Of a stretch of 64,000 nt of DNA, positions 8,299 to 17,236 are shown piece after piece. Positions within the stretch are counted from its first letter, which is position 1; every line of letters starts with the position of its first letter. The translations under genes were made by a program, and so were the position numbers. Location: positions 1 to 64,000 of the forward strand of contig JAQBQB010000014.1 of NCBI GenBank assembly GCA_028287235.1, in the 5' to 3' direction. The notes under the pieces were generated by a model. It was not told the DNA's origin and ran no database searches. It saw only the letters and a list, made by a program, of their open reading frames with translations. The DNA is from Gemmatimonadota bacterium (GTDB lineage Bacteria; Gemmatimonadota; Gemmatimonadetes; Gemmatimonadales; Gemmatimonadaceae).

Positions 8299-8457
8299 CG
8301 CAGGCTCTGGAAAGAAATGAGACGCGAAGTATCAGCTGGGGCGAGGGCCTTGCTGCAAGCCTGCGGGTCGTCGATATATATCTGTGGGGGACGTGGCGAC
8401 CCAAAGTTGAAGTGGATGGCCCAGATCCCGTCGTCGGTCTCGTCGTCGGTCACGTCG

Positions 8458-8545
8458 TCGCGGACGAACTGCAGGCGCTCTTCCATGGGCGTTGTCTCCT
8501 GCCACGGCATCACCGACCTCGCTCATTCGAGTTCTGTGATGCGCC
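8458..8545 (-). mobile_element. IS481-type transposase 5'-end relic (copy A)
   Basis: The minus strand reads MPWQETTPMEERLQFVRDD, the characteristic opening of IS481-type transposases, then departs from the family (VTDDETDDGIWAIHFNFG), with no DDE domain. The DNA aligns over about 85 bp at roughly 80% identity by eye with 18442-18533, including the non-coding flank with CTCGCTCATTCGAGT. After the break the text DGIWAIHFNF faintly resembles the C-terminus of such transposases, which would make this an internal-deletion derivative; that part is speculative. The surrounding 8299-8573 stretch holds nothing else. Confidence 0.55.
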
Positions 8546-8573
8546 GCCAGCGCCGCATCATTAAATAGTCCGA

Positions 8574-9065
8574 ATGCCGCAGACGCCCGGCCCCATTCCG
8601 ACGGTCCGATACCGCGAGGCTACCAGCGCCGATGTGCCGGCCATGGCTGGCTGTCGTGCTGCCGACCCGCAGTCGGGGCCCGCCGATCCGCGCATGGCGG
8701 CGTATCTCGACGGACGCCACCACCCCCAACAGGCTCTCGCCGCGCGCATCGCGTTCGTGGCGCTCGTTGGGGATGCGGTTGCCGGTTACATCGCTGGGCA
8801 TGCGACGACGCGGTATGGTTACGCCGGCGAGGTTCAGTACTTGTACGTGGCGCCGGCATATCGCCGTCATGGGGTGGCGGGCCACCTGCTTCGCTTGGTG
8901 GCGCACTGGTTCCAGACCCAGGGAATCCGTCGGGTGTGCGTGAATGCCGACGTAGAGAGTGCAGGAGCAGTCGCGTTCTACACTGCCCACGGCGCAAGCC
9001 CGTTGAACCAGTACTGGTATAGGTGGGACGACATCGGCGTGATTCTCGCGGGAAAGCGTGGGTAG
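8574..9065 (+). CDS. GNAT family N-acetyltransferase
   Basis: A 163-residue acetyltransferase: RYREATSADVPAMAGCRAAD at the N-terminus, then GEVQYLYVAPAYRRHGVAGH with the acetyl-CoA pyrophosphate loop RRHGVAGH, and NADVESAGAVAFYTAHGASP as motif B. This is the typical order for a stand-alone GNAT acting on a small molecule or peptide amine. The ATG at 8574 lies just outside IS-relic sequence, so its promoter may be recent. No ribosome-binding site is obvious. The substrate is unknown. Confidence 0.82.
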   Translation: MPQTPGPIPTVRYREATSADVPAMAGCRAADPQSGPADPRMAAYLDGRHHPQQALAARIAFVALVGDAVAGYIAGHATTRYGYAGEVQYLYVAPAYRRHGVAGHLLRLVAHWFQTQGIRRVCVNADVESAGAVAFYTAHGASPLNQYWYRWDDIGVILAGKRG

Positions 9066-9107
9066 CCGGCGATGAGCAGGCAGCGCGGAACATTCTATTA
9101 CATCGCG

Positions 9108-9245
9108 TTAGCCGATCGCGGTTGAGGATACCGGGTATCTCCAACAGTAGGCGGAGGAGTCGGTGGTCAATCCATAGATCATGGAGTCGCCGCCGCTGAT
9201 TAGCGAAAACGTGAGTCCACCGGCGACAGCGGTCGGGATCGGATG
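9108..9245 (-). pseudogene. RCC1-repeat gene relic
   Basis: Reverse-strand translation gives HPIPTAVAGGLTFSLISGGD followed by SMIYGLTTDSSAYCWRYPVS and a stop. This is one RCC1-type repeat of the form PVAVAGGLTFxxxSAGGxHxCGLTxxGxAYCWG that I recall as common in Gemmatimonadota secreted proteins, with the CG replaced by YG. No flanking repeat is readable, so it is a one-repeat remnant between the GNAT and DHFR-like genes. The rest of 9066-9298 holds only the next gene's leader. Confidence 0.5.
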
Positions 9246-9298
9246 ATTCCGTGCCCGATTAGCATTAGACAGACATCCGAACATGCGAGTGGAGAATC

Positions 9299-9928
9299 AT
9301 GAGCAAAGTATTCGCCAGCATTGGGCTTAGCCTCGATGGCTACATGGCACCGGAAGGAATGACCATGGTGAACCCTCAGTATAAGAACTGGGGCGCCAAG
9401 TGGGGCGCGCTGATGGCCTGGCTCATCAACCAACAGTACTTCCGTGAGAACCTCAAATTCGGACCAGGGGGAGAGACCGGCCCGGTCAACGACCTGGTTC
9501 GCAGCACCGCGGAGCGCATCGGTGCCAACATCATGGGCAAGCGAATGTTCGACCAAGGCGAGGCCTCGTGGCCAGAGGAGGCTCCGTTTCACACACCGGT
9601 GTACGTTCTCACCAATGAGAAACGCGAACCCTGGGTGCGTCCCGGTGGGACGACCTTTTACTTCATCAATGACGGGCCGGAGCGTGCCCTGGAGTTGGCT
9701 CGGGAATCCGCCGGCAGCCGTGATGTTCGTATCGCGGGTGGAGCGGATGTGCTCCAGCAGTACCTGAACCTGGGTGTCGTTGACGAGCTGGATATCGCCT
9801 TGGCACCGGTGTTGTTCGGCAGCGGACGGCGTCTCTTCGAGAACCTCCGCGAGCCCGGGCCGCAGTTTCGCATTGACAGGGTTCTTGATGGTCCAGCTGC
9901 CACGCACTTGCGCTATGTGCGTCAGTGA
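9299..9928 (+). CDS. RibD C-terminal / dihydrofolate reductase-like protein
   Basis: A 209-residue reductase-fold protein: MSKVFASIGLSLDGYMAPEG at the start, the NADPH-binding core IGANIMGKRMFDQGEASWPE in the middle, and RIAGGADVLQQYLNLGVVDE followed by LAPVLFGSGRRLFENL. Members share the dihydrofolate reductase/RibD fold but act on varied or unknown substrates in stand-alone form. GGAG (GAGTGGAGAATC before ATG 9299) supports the start. The same family appears as a fragment at 17233. It is followed at 47 bp by an ICMT-like gene on the same strand. Confidence 0.85.
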   Translation: MSKVFASIGLSLDGYMAPEGMTMVNPQYKNWGAKWGALMAWLINQQYFRENLKFGPGGETGPVNDLVRSTAERIGANIMGKRMFDQGEASWPEEAPFHTPVYVLTNEKREPWVRPGGTTFYFINDGPERALELARESAGSRDVRIAGGADVLQQYLNLGVVDELDIALAPVLFGSGRRLFENLREPGPQFRIDRVLDGPAATHLRYVRQ

Positions 9929-9975
9929 GGACGGGTTGAACTCGTTCGCAAATTCGCTGGGGCGTTAGCCAGTCA

Positions 9976-10506
9976 ATGGGGTTTGACATGCCGAAAACGC
10001 GTCGACGCTTCTGGGCTGCCGTCACCGCCTTCCTCGTCCTGCCGGGTACAGTCGCTGTTCTCGTACCGTGGCTGCTTCGACCGACTGGCGGCCGCATGCA
10101 TCCAGCGGGCATCCCGCTTCTCGTCATAGGCATTGGCCTACTGTTGTGGTGCGTTCGCGACTTCTACGTCGCTGGGCGTGGCAGCCTCGCTCCTTGGGCG
10201 CCGCCCGAGCGCCTCGTCATCATCGGCCTCTATCGGTTGTCGCGGAACCCGATGTATGTCGCGGTGCTCATCGTCTTGTGCGGCTGGGCGCTCACGTACG
10301 CGTCGCGTACGTTGTGGATCTACGCGGCGTGCGTCGGCGTCGTCTTTCACCTCCGGGTGATCTTCGGCGAGGAGCCGTGGCTCGCCCGTACACACGGAGC
10401 GGAGTGGGCGATGTATCGCGCGCACGTGCCGCGCTGGGTTGGAATGGCATCGTTGCGCTCTGTAAATCACAACGCCGGACGTTTCGGTCGAGACGGAGCG
10501 GAATGA
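9976..10506 (+). CDS. Isoprenylcysteine carboxyl methyltransferase (ICMT/PEMT)-like membrane protein
   Basis: A 176-residue integral membrane protein with about four hydrophobic segments (AVTAFLVLPGTVAVLVPWLL; HPAGIPLLVIGIGLLLWC; MYVAVLIVLCGWAL; TLWIYAACVGVVFHLRV). The C-terminal signature GLYRLSRNPMYV ... EEPWLARTHGAEWAMYRAHV is that of the ICMT/PEMT superfamily, in which SAM and a lipophilic acceptor bind near the membrane face. Bacterial members usually have unknown acceptors. ATG 9988 is an alternative start. The VOC gene follows after one base, implying co-translation. Confidence 0.85.
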   Translation: MGFDMPKTRRRFWAAVTAFLVLPGTVAVLVPWLLRPTGGRMHPAGIPLLVIGIGLLLWCVRDFYVAGRGSLAPWAPPERLVIIGLYRLSRNPMYVAVLIVLCGWALTYASRTLWIYAACVGVVFHLRVIFGEEPWLARTHGAEWAMYRAHVPRWVGMASLRSVNHNAGRFGRDGAE

Positions 10507-10507
10507 C

Positions 10508-10960
10508 ATGACTCTGAAGCGGATGGACAACGTCGGCATCGTGGTAGAATCCCTCGATGCCGCCATCTCATTCTTCGCCGAGCTTGGCCTGAAACTCGAA
10601 GGGCGAGCCACGATCGAAGGAGAGTGGGCCGGGCGCGTCACCGGGTTGGAGTCTCAGCGAGTCGAGATCGCCATGCTCGTCACCCCAGACGGCCACAGTC
10701 GGATCGAGCTCTCTCGATTCCTCACCCCGCCGGTCGTCGCCGATCACCGGAACGCTCCGGTGAACGCCCTTGGCTACCTGCGCGTCATGTTCACCGTGGA
10801 CAACATCGACGAGACGCTCGTCAGGCTCCGCGGGCATGGCGCGCAGCTCGTCGGCGAAGTGGTTCAGTACGAACAGGCGTATCGGCTCTGCTACATCCGC
10901 GGCCCCGAAGGACTTCTCATCGGGCTCGCGGAGGAGCTCAGCTCCAGTGACGCCGCCTAG
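10508..10960 (+). CDS. VOC (glyoxalase/bleomycin-resistance fold) family protein
   Basis: A 150-residue protein of two beta-alpha-beta-beta-beta modules: RMDNVGIVVESLDAAISFFA opens module 1 and NALGYLRVMFTVDNIDETLV opens module 2, ending YIRGPEGLLIGLAEEL. Candidate metal ligands include E67-region EIAMLV and the terminal glutamate in GLAEEL; the usual first histidine is replaced (DNVGIVV), so metal binding is uncertain. The gene starts one base after the ICMT-like gene, so the two are probably one operon. Substrate unknown. Confidence 0.85.
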   Translation: MTLKRMDNVGIVVESLDAAISFFAELGLKLEGRATIEGEWAGRVTGLESQRVEIAMLVTPDGHSRIELSRFLTPPVVADHRNAPVNALGYLRVMFTVDNIDETLVRLRGHGAQLVGEVVQYEQAYRLCYIRGPEGLLIGLAEELSSSDAA

Positions 10961-10992
10961 TCGCAGTCGCTTTGCGGCAAGTGGCCGCGGAT

Positions 10993-11060
10993 GATCGGGT
11001 CACGATCCACGACGCCTTTCCCGATCGCGGATTCCGTCACGACTGATGTGGGCGTTTTTT
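10993..11060 (+). terminator. Possible rho-independent terminator after the VOC gene
   Basis: GATCGGG (10993-10999) pairs with CCCGATC (11020-11026). About 28 bp further on comes a six-T run (11055-11060) preceded by GTGGGCG. The stem is not directly before the T-run, so the match to a canonical terminator is imperfect. The remainder of 10961-11135 holds no gene. Confidence 0.3.
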
Positions 11061-11135
11061 CAAGATCATGCGTCGGGACCGCCCAACGAACGCTGAGGCT
11101 GACGAGGGCACTCGCTCCACTTAGCTTACCCCGGC

Positions 11136-12755
11136 GTGACCCTCCTCTCCGTTTCCAACGTCGGCGTCTCCTTCGGCGCCACTGAGCTCTTCAAGAACAT
11201 CACCTTCACCGTCGCCGACGGCGAACGATGGGGCATCATCGGGCGCAACGGCGCCGGCAAGACGTCGATCTTCAACATCATCACCGGAGATCTCCCGCCC
11301 ACGGTGGGAAGCGTCGCGCGCAAGCCGGGACTCCGGCACGCCCTCCTGGACCAGCATCGTGCCTTCGAGGGCGCCACCACCGTCTGGGAGGCGGGCGCGG
11401 CCGCGTGGCGCGAGGTCATCGCCCTCGAGCAACGCATCGCGGCGCAGGCGATCGAGCTCGGCGAAATGGGCGAACGCGTCACCGACCAGTTCCTCGAGCG
11501 CTTCGGCCACGACCAGGAGCGGTTCGCCGATCTCGGCGGCTACATCTACCACGCTCGCGTCGACGCCGTGCTCCAAGGACTCGGCTTCGACGCCGAGGAG
11601 TCGAGGACGCGGCTCGTGTCGTCGCTGTCGGGCGGGGAACGGGGACGCGTGGGCCTGGCCGCGCAACTCATCGCGCCCGCCGACCTGCTGCTCCTCGACG
11701 AACCCACCAACCACCTCGACCTCGACACCACCACCTGGCTCCAGGACTGGCTGAACGAGGCCGACGAAACGGTGATCGTGGTGTCGCACGATCGCGCGTT
11801 CATGGACGCGGTCTGCACGAACATCCTGCACGTCGAGGCGCGCTCGAGCGAGTCGTACAAGGGGAACTACAGCCAGTTCGTGCCCCAGCGGGCAGAACGA
11901 CGGCTCACGCGCGAGCGCGAGATGGAGAAGCAGCGCGCCTATGTAAAGAAGGAAGAGGAATACATCCGGCGGAACATTGCCGGCGTGAACTCCTTTCAGG
12001 CCAAGGGCAAGCGCAAGCGGCTCGAGCGTCTGCCTCGACTCGCGCCGCCGCCTGGTGATCCGGCGGCGATGACGCTCAACTTCGAAGTGGCCGAGCGCGG
12101 TGGCGACCAGGTGGTGGCCATCAAGGAGCTGCGCGTTGAGGTGCCCGGCCGCGTGCTCGTCGACGACTTCACCGCCGTGCTGCGACGGAACGATTTCGTC
12201 GCACTCGTCGGCCCCAACGGCGCGGGCAAGTCATCATTCATCTCCACCATCCTCGGCGATCGCGCGCCGGCGGCCGGCGAGGCGAGAGTCGGCGGCTCGG
12301 TGACGCCGGCGTGGTTCCGGCAGGACCTCTCCGATCTGCCGCTCCGCATGTCGATGTTCGACGCGATCCAGGAGCTGCGTCCAACCTGGAACCGCGGCCA
12401 GGTGCAGGGCCATCTCGGTGCGTTCGGTTTCACGGGCGACGAGGTCCTCCGCGAGATCGGCACGTTGAGCGGCGGCGAGCGCGCTCGCATGGCGCTCGCG
12501 CGCATGACACTCGCGCGCGCGAACCTGCTGGTGCTCGACGAGCCAACGAACCATCTCGACGTCGAGAACATCGAGGTGCTCGAGGACGCCCTCGACGAGT
12601 ACGAGGGCACCGTGCTGCTGGTGAGTCACGACCGTGCGTTCCTTCGGGAGGTCGCGACGCGCGTGTGGTGGTTCGACGGCACGCGCCTCGCCGACTTCGA
12701 CGGGCCGTTCATCGAGTGGGAGGAGGATCGCGCGCGTCGTGCGGCAAACGTTTAG
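11136..12755 (+). CDS. ABC-F family ATP-binding protein
   Basis: A 539-residue cytosolic twin-ATPase without membrane segments. The first cassette has GRNGAGKTS, LSGGERGR and LLLLDEPTNHLDLD; the second has GPNGAGKSS, LSGGERARM and LLVLDEPTNHLDVE. Between them lies the charged helical linker (TREREMEKQRAYVKKEEEYI, then GKRKRLERLPRL) that reaches the ribosomal P-site tRNA in this family. Members regulate translation (EttA, Uup) or, in resistance subgroups, protect ribosomes from antibiotics; linker length here suggests a housekeeping type. The GTG start is placed by the first strand TLLSVSNVGVSFGATELF. It is monocistronic. Confidence 0.93.
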   Translation: MTLLSVSNVGVSFGATELFKNITFTVADGERWGIIGRNGAGKTSIFNIITGDLPPTVGSVARKPGLRHALLDQHRAFEGATTVWEAGAAAWREVIALEQRIAAQAIELGEMGERVTDQFLERFGHDQERFADLGGYIYHARVDAVLQGLGFDAEESRTRLVSSLSGGERGRVGLAAQLIAPADLLLLDEPTNHLDLDTTTWLQDWLNEADETVIVVSHDRAFMDAVCTNILHVEARSSESYKGNYSQFVPQRAERRLTREREMEKQRAYVKKEEEYIRRNIAGVNSFQAKGKRKRLERLPRLAPPPGDPAAMTLNFEVAERGGDQVVAIKELRVEVPGRVLVDDFTAVLRRNDFVALVGPNGAGKSSFISTILGDRAPAAGEARVGGSVTPAWFRQDLSDLPLRMSMFDAIQELRPTWNRGQVQGHLGAFGFTGDEVLREIGTLSGGERARMALARMTLARANLLVLDEPTNHLDVENIEVLEDALDEYEGTVLLVSHDRAFLREVATRVWWFDGTRLADFDGPFIEWEEDRARRAANV

Positions 12756-12781
12756 GGTTAGGCCCGTGCAGCGGCGCCTGA

Positions 12782-12787
12782 TATAAT
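12782..12787 (+). promoter_or_regulatory. Perfect -10 box (TATAAT) upstream of the kinase gene
   Basis: TATAAT occurs in otherwise GC-rich DNA 89 bp before the kinase start codon. The -35 region around 12758-12764 (TTAGGC) is weak. A sigma-70-like promoter is inferred. Confidence 0.4.
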
Positions 12788-12875
12788 TGCCATAGCCCGT
12801 CGAGGCCGCCATATTCGCGCGAGCATCCTCCCGCCGCCTCTCCCCGCCGCGCTGGCGATTACTCGACCCACACAC

Positions 12876-15512
12876 ATGGCTGACTCGGGCCAGGACCTCT
12901 CGAAGGCCGTAGCCGATCGCTATCGCGTCGAGCGCGAAATAGGCCGCGGCGGCATGGCCGCCGTGTTCCTCGCGCACGACCTCCGCCACGACCGCGACGT
13001 CGCCATGAAGGTGCTCCACCCCGAGCTCGCGGCTGCCCTCGGCGCCGACCGCTTCCTTGCCGAGATCAAGACGACCGCGCGACTGCAGCATCCGCACATT
13101 CTGCCGTTGCTCGACTCCGGTGAAGCAGACGGCGTGCTGTTCTACGTCATGCCGTTCGTCGCCGGCGAAACGCTTCGCGCGCGGCTCGATCGCGAACATC
13201 TCCTTCCGATCGACGATGCGATGCGGATCGCTCGCGAAGTCGCCGACGCGCTCGAGTACGCACACCGCCTCGGCGTCATCCATCGCGACATCAAGCCGGA
13301 AAACATTCTCCTGCAGGACGGGCACGCGCTGGTCGCCGACTTCGGGATCGCGCTCGCGGTGCAACAGGCCGGCGGCGCGCGGATGACGCAGACCGGGCTC
13401 TCGCTCGGTACACCGCAATACATGTCGCCCGAACAGGCCATGGGCGAACGCACGATCGATGCGCGTTCCGATCAATACGCGCTCGCCGCGGTCATGTACG
13501 AGATGCTCGTCGGCGATCCGCCGTTCACGGGCAGCACGGTCCAGGCGATCGTTGCCAAGCTGATGACCGAGCGGCCGACCCGGATCGTCACGCAACGCGA
13601 TCGCGTTCCGGTGCACGTGGAGTCGGCGGTCCTTCGCGCGCTCGAGAAGATCCCCGCCGACCGATGGGCGAGCGTGCGCGAGTTCATGGACGCGATGCGC
13701 GATGCCACGCTCGGATCGGCCGCGACGGCCGCCGCCGACGCAACGGCCGTGGCGCCGCCGGCAACAAACGGTCGCGCAAAACGCGCGAAGACCATTGCAC
13801 TAGGCGCCGGGGTCCTCGTGCTTGGGACCGCGTTGGGGGGATGGGCGGCGTCGCGTTCGGCGTCGCCGTCGCGCGGAGCAGCCAATGAGCGAATCGTGAT
13901 GACCTCGATCGTCCCACCGGCCGGAGGCAACTTCAGCGAGCAACAATCGCTTGCGCTCTCCCCCGACGGACAACGGCTCGCGTTCGTGTTCGCGGCACCC
14001 GATGGCTCGCGCAATCTCTGGATCCGCGACATCGACAAGCTCGACGCGAAGCCGATCGTGGGAAGCACCGGAGGTGACATCCCTTTTTGGTCGCACGATG
14101 GCCGCTCCCTCGGCTTCTTTGCGCGTGGGTATCTGCAGATCATGGGACCCACGGGAGAAGTTCGGCGCCTGTGTCCCGTCAGCCAGCCAAACGCGGGATC
14201 GTGGAACGCGTCGGACGTCATTCTGTTCAGCGATCGTCACGGCATCTCGTCGGTGTCCGCGTCGGGCAACGCGTGTCGCACCATCATTCCGTACGACAGC
14301 GGGAGTGTGCTGCGGGGCGTGTTTCTCCCGGACGGCAAACGATTCGTCTACTCGCGCGGCCGGTTCGCGAATCTCACCGTTGCCAACGGTGACGGAAAGA
14401 CGCTCGGAACCATTCCCGTGCAGGCGCAGATGTTCGCGGTGGCGGAGCCCGATTTCCTGATTTACTCGAATGGGCGGGACGCCGGCGCCATCGATGCGCA
14501 GCGCGTCGACTTCGACGCGTTGCGTACCGTTGGCCAAGCCACGCGTGTCCTCAGCAATGTTCGATCGAGAAGCGGCATTCACACCTTCGCGATCTCTCGC
14601 GAGGGTACGCTCGCCTATCTGCCCGGCGGCAGCGATGCACCCTATCTCGACTATGACGCCGGCGGCTTGCGCGACACGATTCGGGTCGACGGCACCTGGA
14701 CCCTGTCGGCGCGGCCGGCCCGCGCCGGCCCGCCGACGATCGCCGTCGCGGGGAATGCGGTTGGCATGTGGCTCTACGATTTTTCGACTGCCCGCGCGTC
14801 CCGTCTCGTGGTGCGCGATACCGGAATTCTGAACCCGCAGGACGGCGTCGGCGCAACCTGGCCGGTCTTCAGCCCCGACGGATCACGATTGGCATACATG
14901 GCCGCGAGTCGCACGGAATGCCGCGTCAACGAGCACGATCTGAAGCGCGACGAAGACCGAGTCATCGCGCGAACCTCGTTCGTGGCGATGTCGGGCTGTG
15001 CCTCGCCGGTCGACTGGTCGCAGGACGGAACGAAGCTCCTCATCAAGAACGACACGGCGCTCGACGTGATCACCCTGGACGGCAAGGTCACGGCGCGCAT
15101 CGCGCGACCGGGCGCCATCTGGGAAGGTCATTTTTCACCGGATGCAAAGAGCGTCGTGTTCAGCTCGGACGAGACCGGACGTGCCGAGGTCTACGTGATG
15201 GCGATTGCCGGCGGAGTGCCGACACCATTGTCGTCGGATGGCGGACGGTGGCCGGCGTGGACGGCGGACGGCCGCCGAATCGTGTTCATGTCGCCGCTCG
15301 GAAAAGTCCAGGAGGTAACAATGACCGGCACCTCGCCGAATGGAGCGCCGCGCACGGTGTTCACCGCGCAGAACTGGCGTCGCTCGACGTTCGATGATCG
15401 CGGCGCTGGATTCGCCGTGGTCGGAAACGGCGAGCACTACATCGTGCGACAGTCGCCGAGTGCGTACGCGGTGGCATATGTGCAGCATTGGATGTCGCTG
15501 TTGTCGCGGTAG
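12876..15512 (+). CDS. Membrane-anchored Ser/Thr protein kinase with TolB/PD40 propeller sensor
   Basis: An 878-residue receptor-like kinase. The cytoplasmic N-terminal domain (18-275) has the glycine loop GRGGMAAV, catalytic Lys45, HRDIKPEN (136-143), DFG (155-157) and GTPQYMSPEQ, so it should be active. A linker leads to one transmembrane helix (TIALGAGVLVLGTALGGWAA, about 302-321). The outer part (~350-878) is a beta-propeller of PD40-type repeats such as LALSPDGQRLAFVF, PVFSPDGSRLAYMA and GHFSPDAKSVVFSS. The layout implies a periplasmic sensor controlling cytoplasmic phosphorylation. A second such gene is cut by the right edge (62183) and a relic lies at 41543. It is monocistronic, with its own -10 box. 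Confidence 0.93.
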   Translation: MADSGQDLSKAVADRYRVEREIGRGGMAAVFLAHDLRHDRDVAMKVLHPELAAALGADRFLAEIKTTARLQHPHILPLLDSGEADGVLFYVMPFVAGETLRARLDREHLLPIDDAMRIAREVADALEYAHRLGVIHRDIKPENILLQDGHALVADFGIALAVQQAGGARMTQTGLSLGTPQYMSPEQAMGERTIDARSDQYALAAVMYEMLVGDPPFTGSTVQAIVAKLMTERPTRIVTQRDRVPVHVESAVLRALEKIPADRWASVREFMDAMRDATLGSAATAAADATAVAPPATNGRAKRAKTIALGAGVLVLGTALGGWAASRSASPSRGAANERIVMTSIVPPAGGNFSEQQSLALSPDGQRLAFVFAAPDGSRNLWIRDIDKLDAKPIVGSTGGDIPFWSHDGRSLGFFARGYLQIMGPTGEVRRLCPVSQPNAGSWNASDVILFSDRHGISSVSASGNACRTIIPYDSGSVLRGVFLPDGKRFVYSRGRFANLTVANGDGKTLGTIPVQAQMFAVAEPDFLIYSNGRDAGAIDAQRVDFDALRTVGQATRVLSNVRSRSGIHTFAISREGTLAYLPGGSDAPYLDYDAGGLRDTIRVDGTWTLSARPARAGPPTIAVAGNAVGMWLYDFSTARASRLVVRDTGILNPQDGVGATWPVFSPDGSRLAYMAASRTECRVNEHDLKRDEDRVIARTSFVAMSGCASPVDWSQDGTKLLIKNDTALDVITLDGKVTARIARPGAIWEGHFSPDAKSVVFSSDETGRAEVYVMAIAGGVPTPLSSDGGRWPAWTADGRRIVFMSPLGKVQEVTMTGTSPNGAPRTVFTAQNWRRSTFDDRGAGFAVVGNGEHYIVRQSPSAYAVAYVQHWMSLLSR

Positions 15513-15665
15513 GCCTTTCGTTCGTTCCGCTGACGCTAAGCTCATTGAGCGCGACCGCTTACGGCTTTCTCGACGCTCGTGTCGATTTTGACCGGTCTCG
15601 TTCGACGTGGTAGTGAGGCCGCGGAAGGCGCGGCAACCGACACGAAGCGAATTCAGGAGCGGACA

Positions 15666-16070
15666 ATGCGTTTCATAGTCATGGTCATGGCGACGAAGGA
15701 ATCGGAGGGTGGCGCCCCGCCGAAGCCCGAAGAGTTTGCCGCGATGCAGAAGTACAACGAGGAGGCCGTGAAGGCAGGCGTTCTCCTCGCCGCCGAGGGG
15801 CTCACCGCGACCTCGAAAGGTGTGCGCGTGAAGTTCAACCGCGACACACCCACCGTCACCGACGGTCCGTTCGCCGAGACGAAAGAAGTCGTCGCTGGCT
15901 TCTCGATCATTCGGGTAGAGTCGCTCGAAGAAGCGATCGAATGGGTGAAGCGCGCCCCGTTCGGCTTTCTGAAGGGCGAGGCCGAAGTCGAGATCCGCAA
16001 GCTGATGGAGATCGAGGATTTCGGTGACGGATTCACGCCGAACCCGGAAATCGCGAAAGTGAAGTACTAA
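15666..16070 (+). CDS. YCII-related (DGPF) domain protein
   Basis: A 134-residue protein of the YciI/DGPF superfamily, dimeric ferredoxin-like proteins: MRFIVMVMATKESEGG, a helix MQKYNEEAVKAGVLLAAEGL, then VTDGPFAETKEVVAGFSIIR with the DGPF signature, and EAIEWVKRAPF. Several Gemmatimonadota and Acidobacteriota pair such proteins with ECF sigma factors; none is adjacent here. AGGAG at 15655-15659 fixes ATG 15666. The stop overlaps the start of the next gene by one base, so the two are translationally coupled. The 15513-15665 gap has no gene. Confidence 0.88.
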   Translation: MRFIVMVMATKESEGGAPPKPEEFAAMQKYNEEAVKAGVLLAAEGLTATSKGVRVKFNRDTPTVTDGPFAETKEVVAGFSIIRVESLEEAIEWVKRAPFGFLKGEAEVEIRKLMEIEDFGDGFTPNPEIAKVKY

Positions 16071-17236
16071 TGCGACGCCTTGCTCTCCTGGCACTTTCGA
16101 TTGCGGCGATGGACGCGTTCGCGCAGACCACGGCCGCATCGCCGCGGTCGTCGCCACCGCCGGACTACAGCAACCCGCAGACATGGCTCTGTCGCCCCAA
16201 CCGTCCGGGAGCGTGCGATGTGGATCTCACCACCACGGTGCTCGCTCGAGACGGGCGCGCAACCGTCGAGCGCGCGCGGCTGAATCCAAAGGCGCCGGTG
16301 GATTGCTTCTACGTCTATCCCACGGTGTCGACGGATACGACGACGAACAGCGATATCGTGCCCGACGCCGCCGAGCGCAACGTGGTGCGACTGCAGCTGG
16401 CGCGGTTTGGTACACGGTGCCGACTGTTCGCGCCCATGTACCGGCAGCTCACGCTCGCCGCGATGGGTCGTGCGAACGCCGCCGGCATCGAGTCACCCGA
16501 TTTCTTGGGGCTAGGATACGAGGACGTCCGCGCCGCATGGCACTACTATCTCGCGCACGACAATGGTGGTCGTGGCGTGGTATTGATCGGGCATTCGCAG
16601 GGCACCAGCATCCTGACCGAGTTGATCCGCCGCGAGATCGAGGGGACGCCGGTACAGGCGCGCATCGTCTCCGCGCTGCTCATCGGCGCCCCGGGAGGCA
16701 TCCTCGTACGCCGCGGACAAGACGTGGGCGGCACTTTTGCGCACATGCCGCTTTGTCGCGCGGCCACGCAGACCGGCTGCGTCGTGGCGTATTCATCATT
16801 TCGTGCCACCGCGCCGCCGTCGGCGACGACGCGCTTCGGGCGGTCGGCCGACTCGACCCTCGTCGCGGCCTGCACCAATCCCGCCGCGCTCGGCGGCGGC
16901 GAGGCCGCTCTCGACGGCTATTTCGACGGGGCGGGAGGAACTGCGCTGCCGCTCGGGCCCACAGAGCCGTGGAGCGTTGGCGGACGACCCATTGCGACGC
17001 CGATGGTGCGTGTGGTGGGACTCTTGAAGGGGCAGTGCAGGTCCAACGCGTTCGCCTCGTATCTCGAGGTGTCGGTACAGCGTGGCCGCGGCAGTCCGGC
17101 GAGCCGTGACATTCAAGGGGACTTGGCGGAGGGGCTTGGCCTGCATCTGGTCGACATGGAAGTGGCCATGGGCAACCTGGTCGATCTCGTCGGCCGACAA
17201 AGCAAGAGTTATCTCGACAGACTGAAACTTGAATGA
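16070..17236 (+). CDS. DUF3089 secreted alpha/beta-hydrolase (lipase-like)
   Basis: A 388-residue exported protein. The signal peptide (RRLALLALSIAAMDAFAQ) is followed by YSNPQTWLCRPNRPGACDVD, a DUF3089 opening, and FYVYPTVSTD. The hydrolase core has the nucleophile elbow VVLIGHSQGTSI with Ser176. Pairs of cysteines (LC/AC, RC/LC) suggest disulfides. Members are thought to be lipases or esterases, though few have been tested. It overlaps the YCII gene by one base (TAATG) and its own stop overlaps the ATG of a decayed DHFR-like frame, showing that the original operon went on. Confidence 0.88.
   Translation: MRRLALLALSIAAMDAFAQTTAASPRSSPPPDYSNPQTWLCRPNRPGACDVDLTTTVLARDGRATVERARLNPKAPVDCFYVYPTVSTDTTTNSDIVPDAAERNVVRLQLARFGTRCRLFAPMYRQLTLAAMGRANAAGIESPDFLGLGYEDVRAAWHYYLAHDNGGRGVVLIGHSQGTSILTELIRREIEGTPVQARIVSALLIGAPGGILVRRGQDVGGTFAHMPLCRAATQTGCVVAYSSFRATAPPSATTRFGRSADSTLVAACTNPAALGGGEAALDGYFDGAGGTALPLGPTEPWSVGGRPIATPMVRVVGLLKGQCRSNAFASYLEVSVQRGRGSPASRDIQGDLAEGLGLHLVDMEVAMGNLVDLVGRQSKSYLDRLKLE

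Noticed and set aside
11136-12755. ABC-F gene as an antibiotic ribosome-protection factor
   Set aside because: The linker is not extended as in resistance subgroups; a general translation-factor role is as likely.
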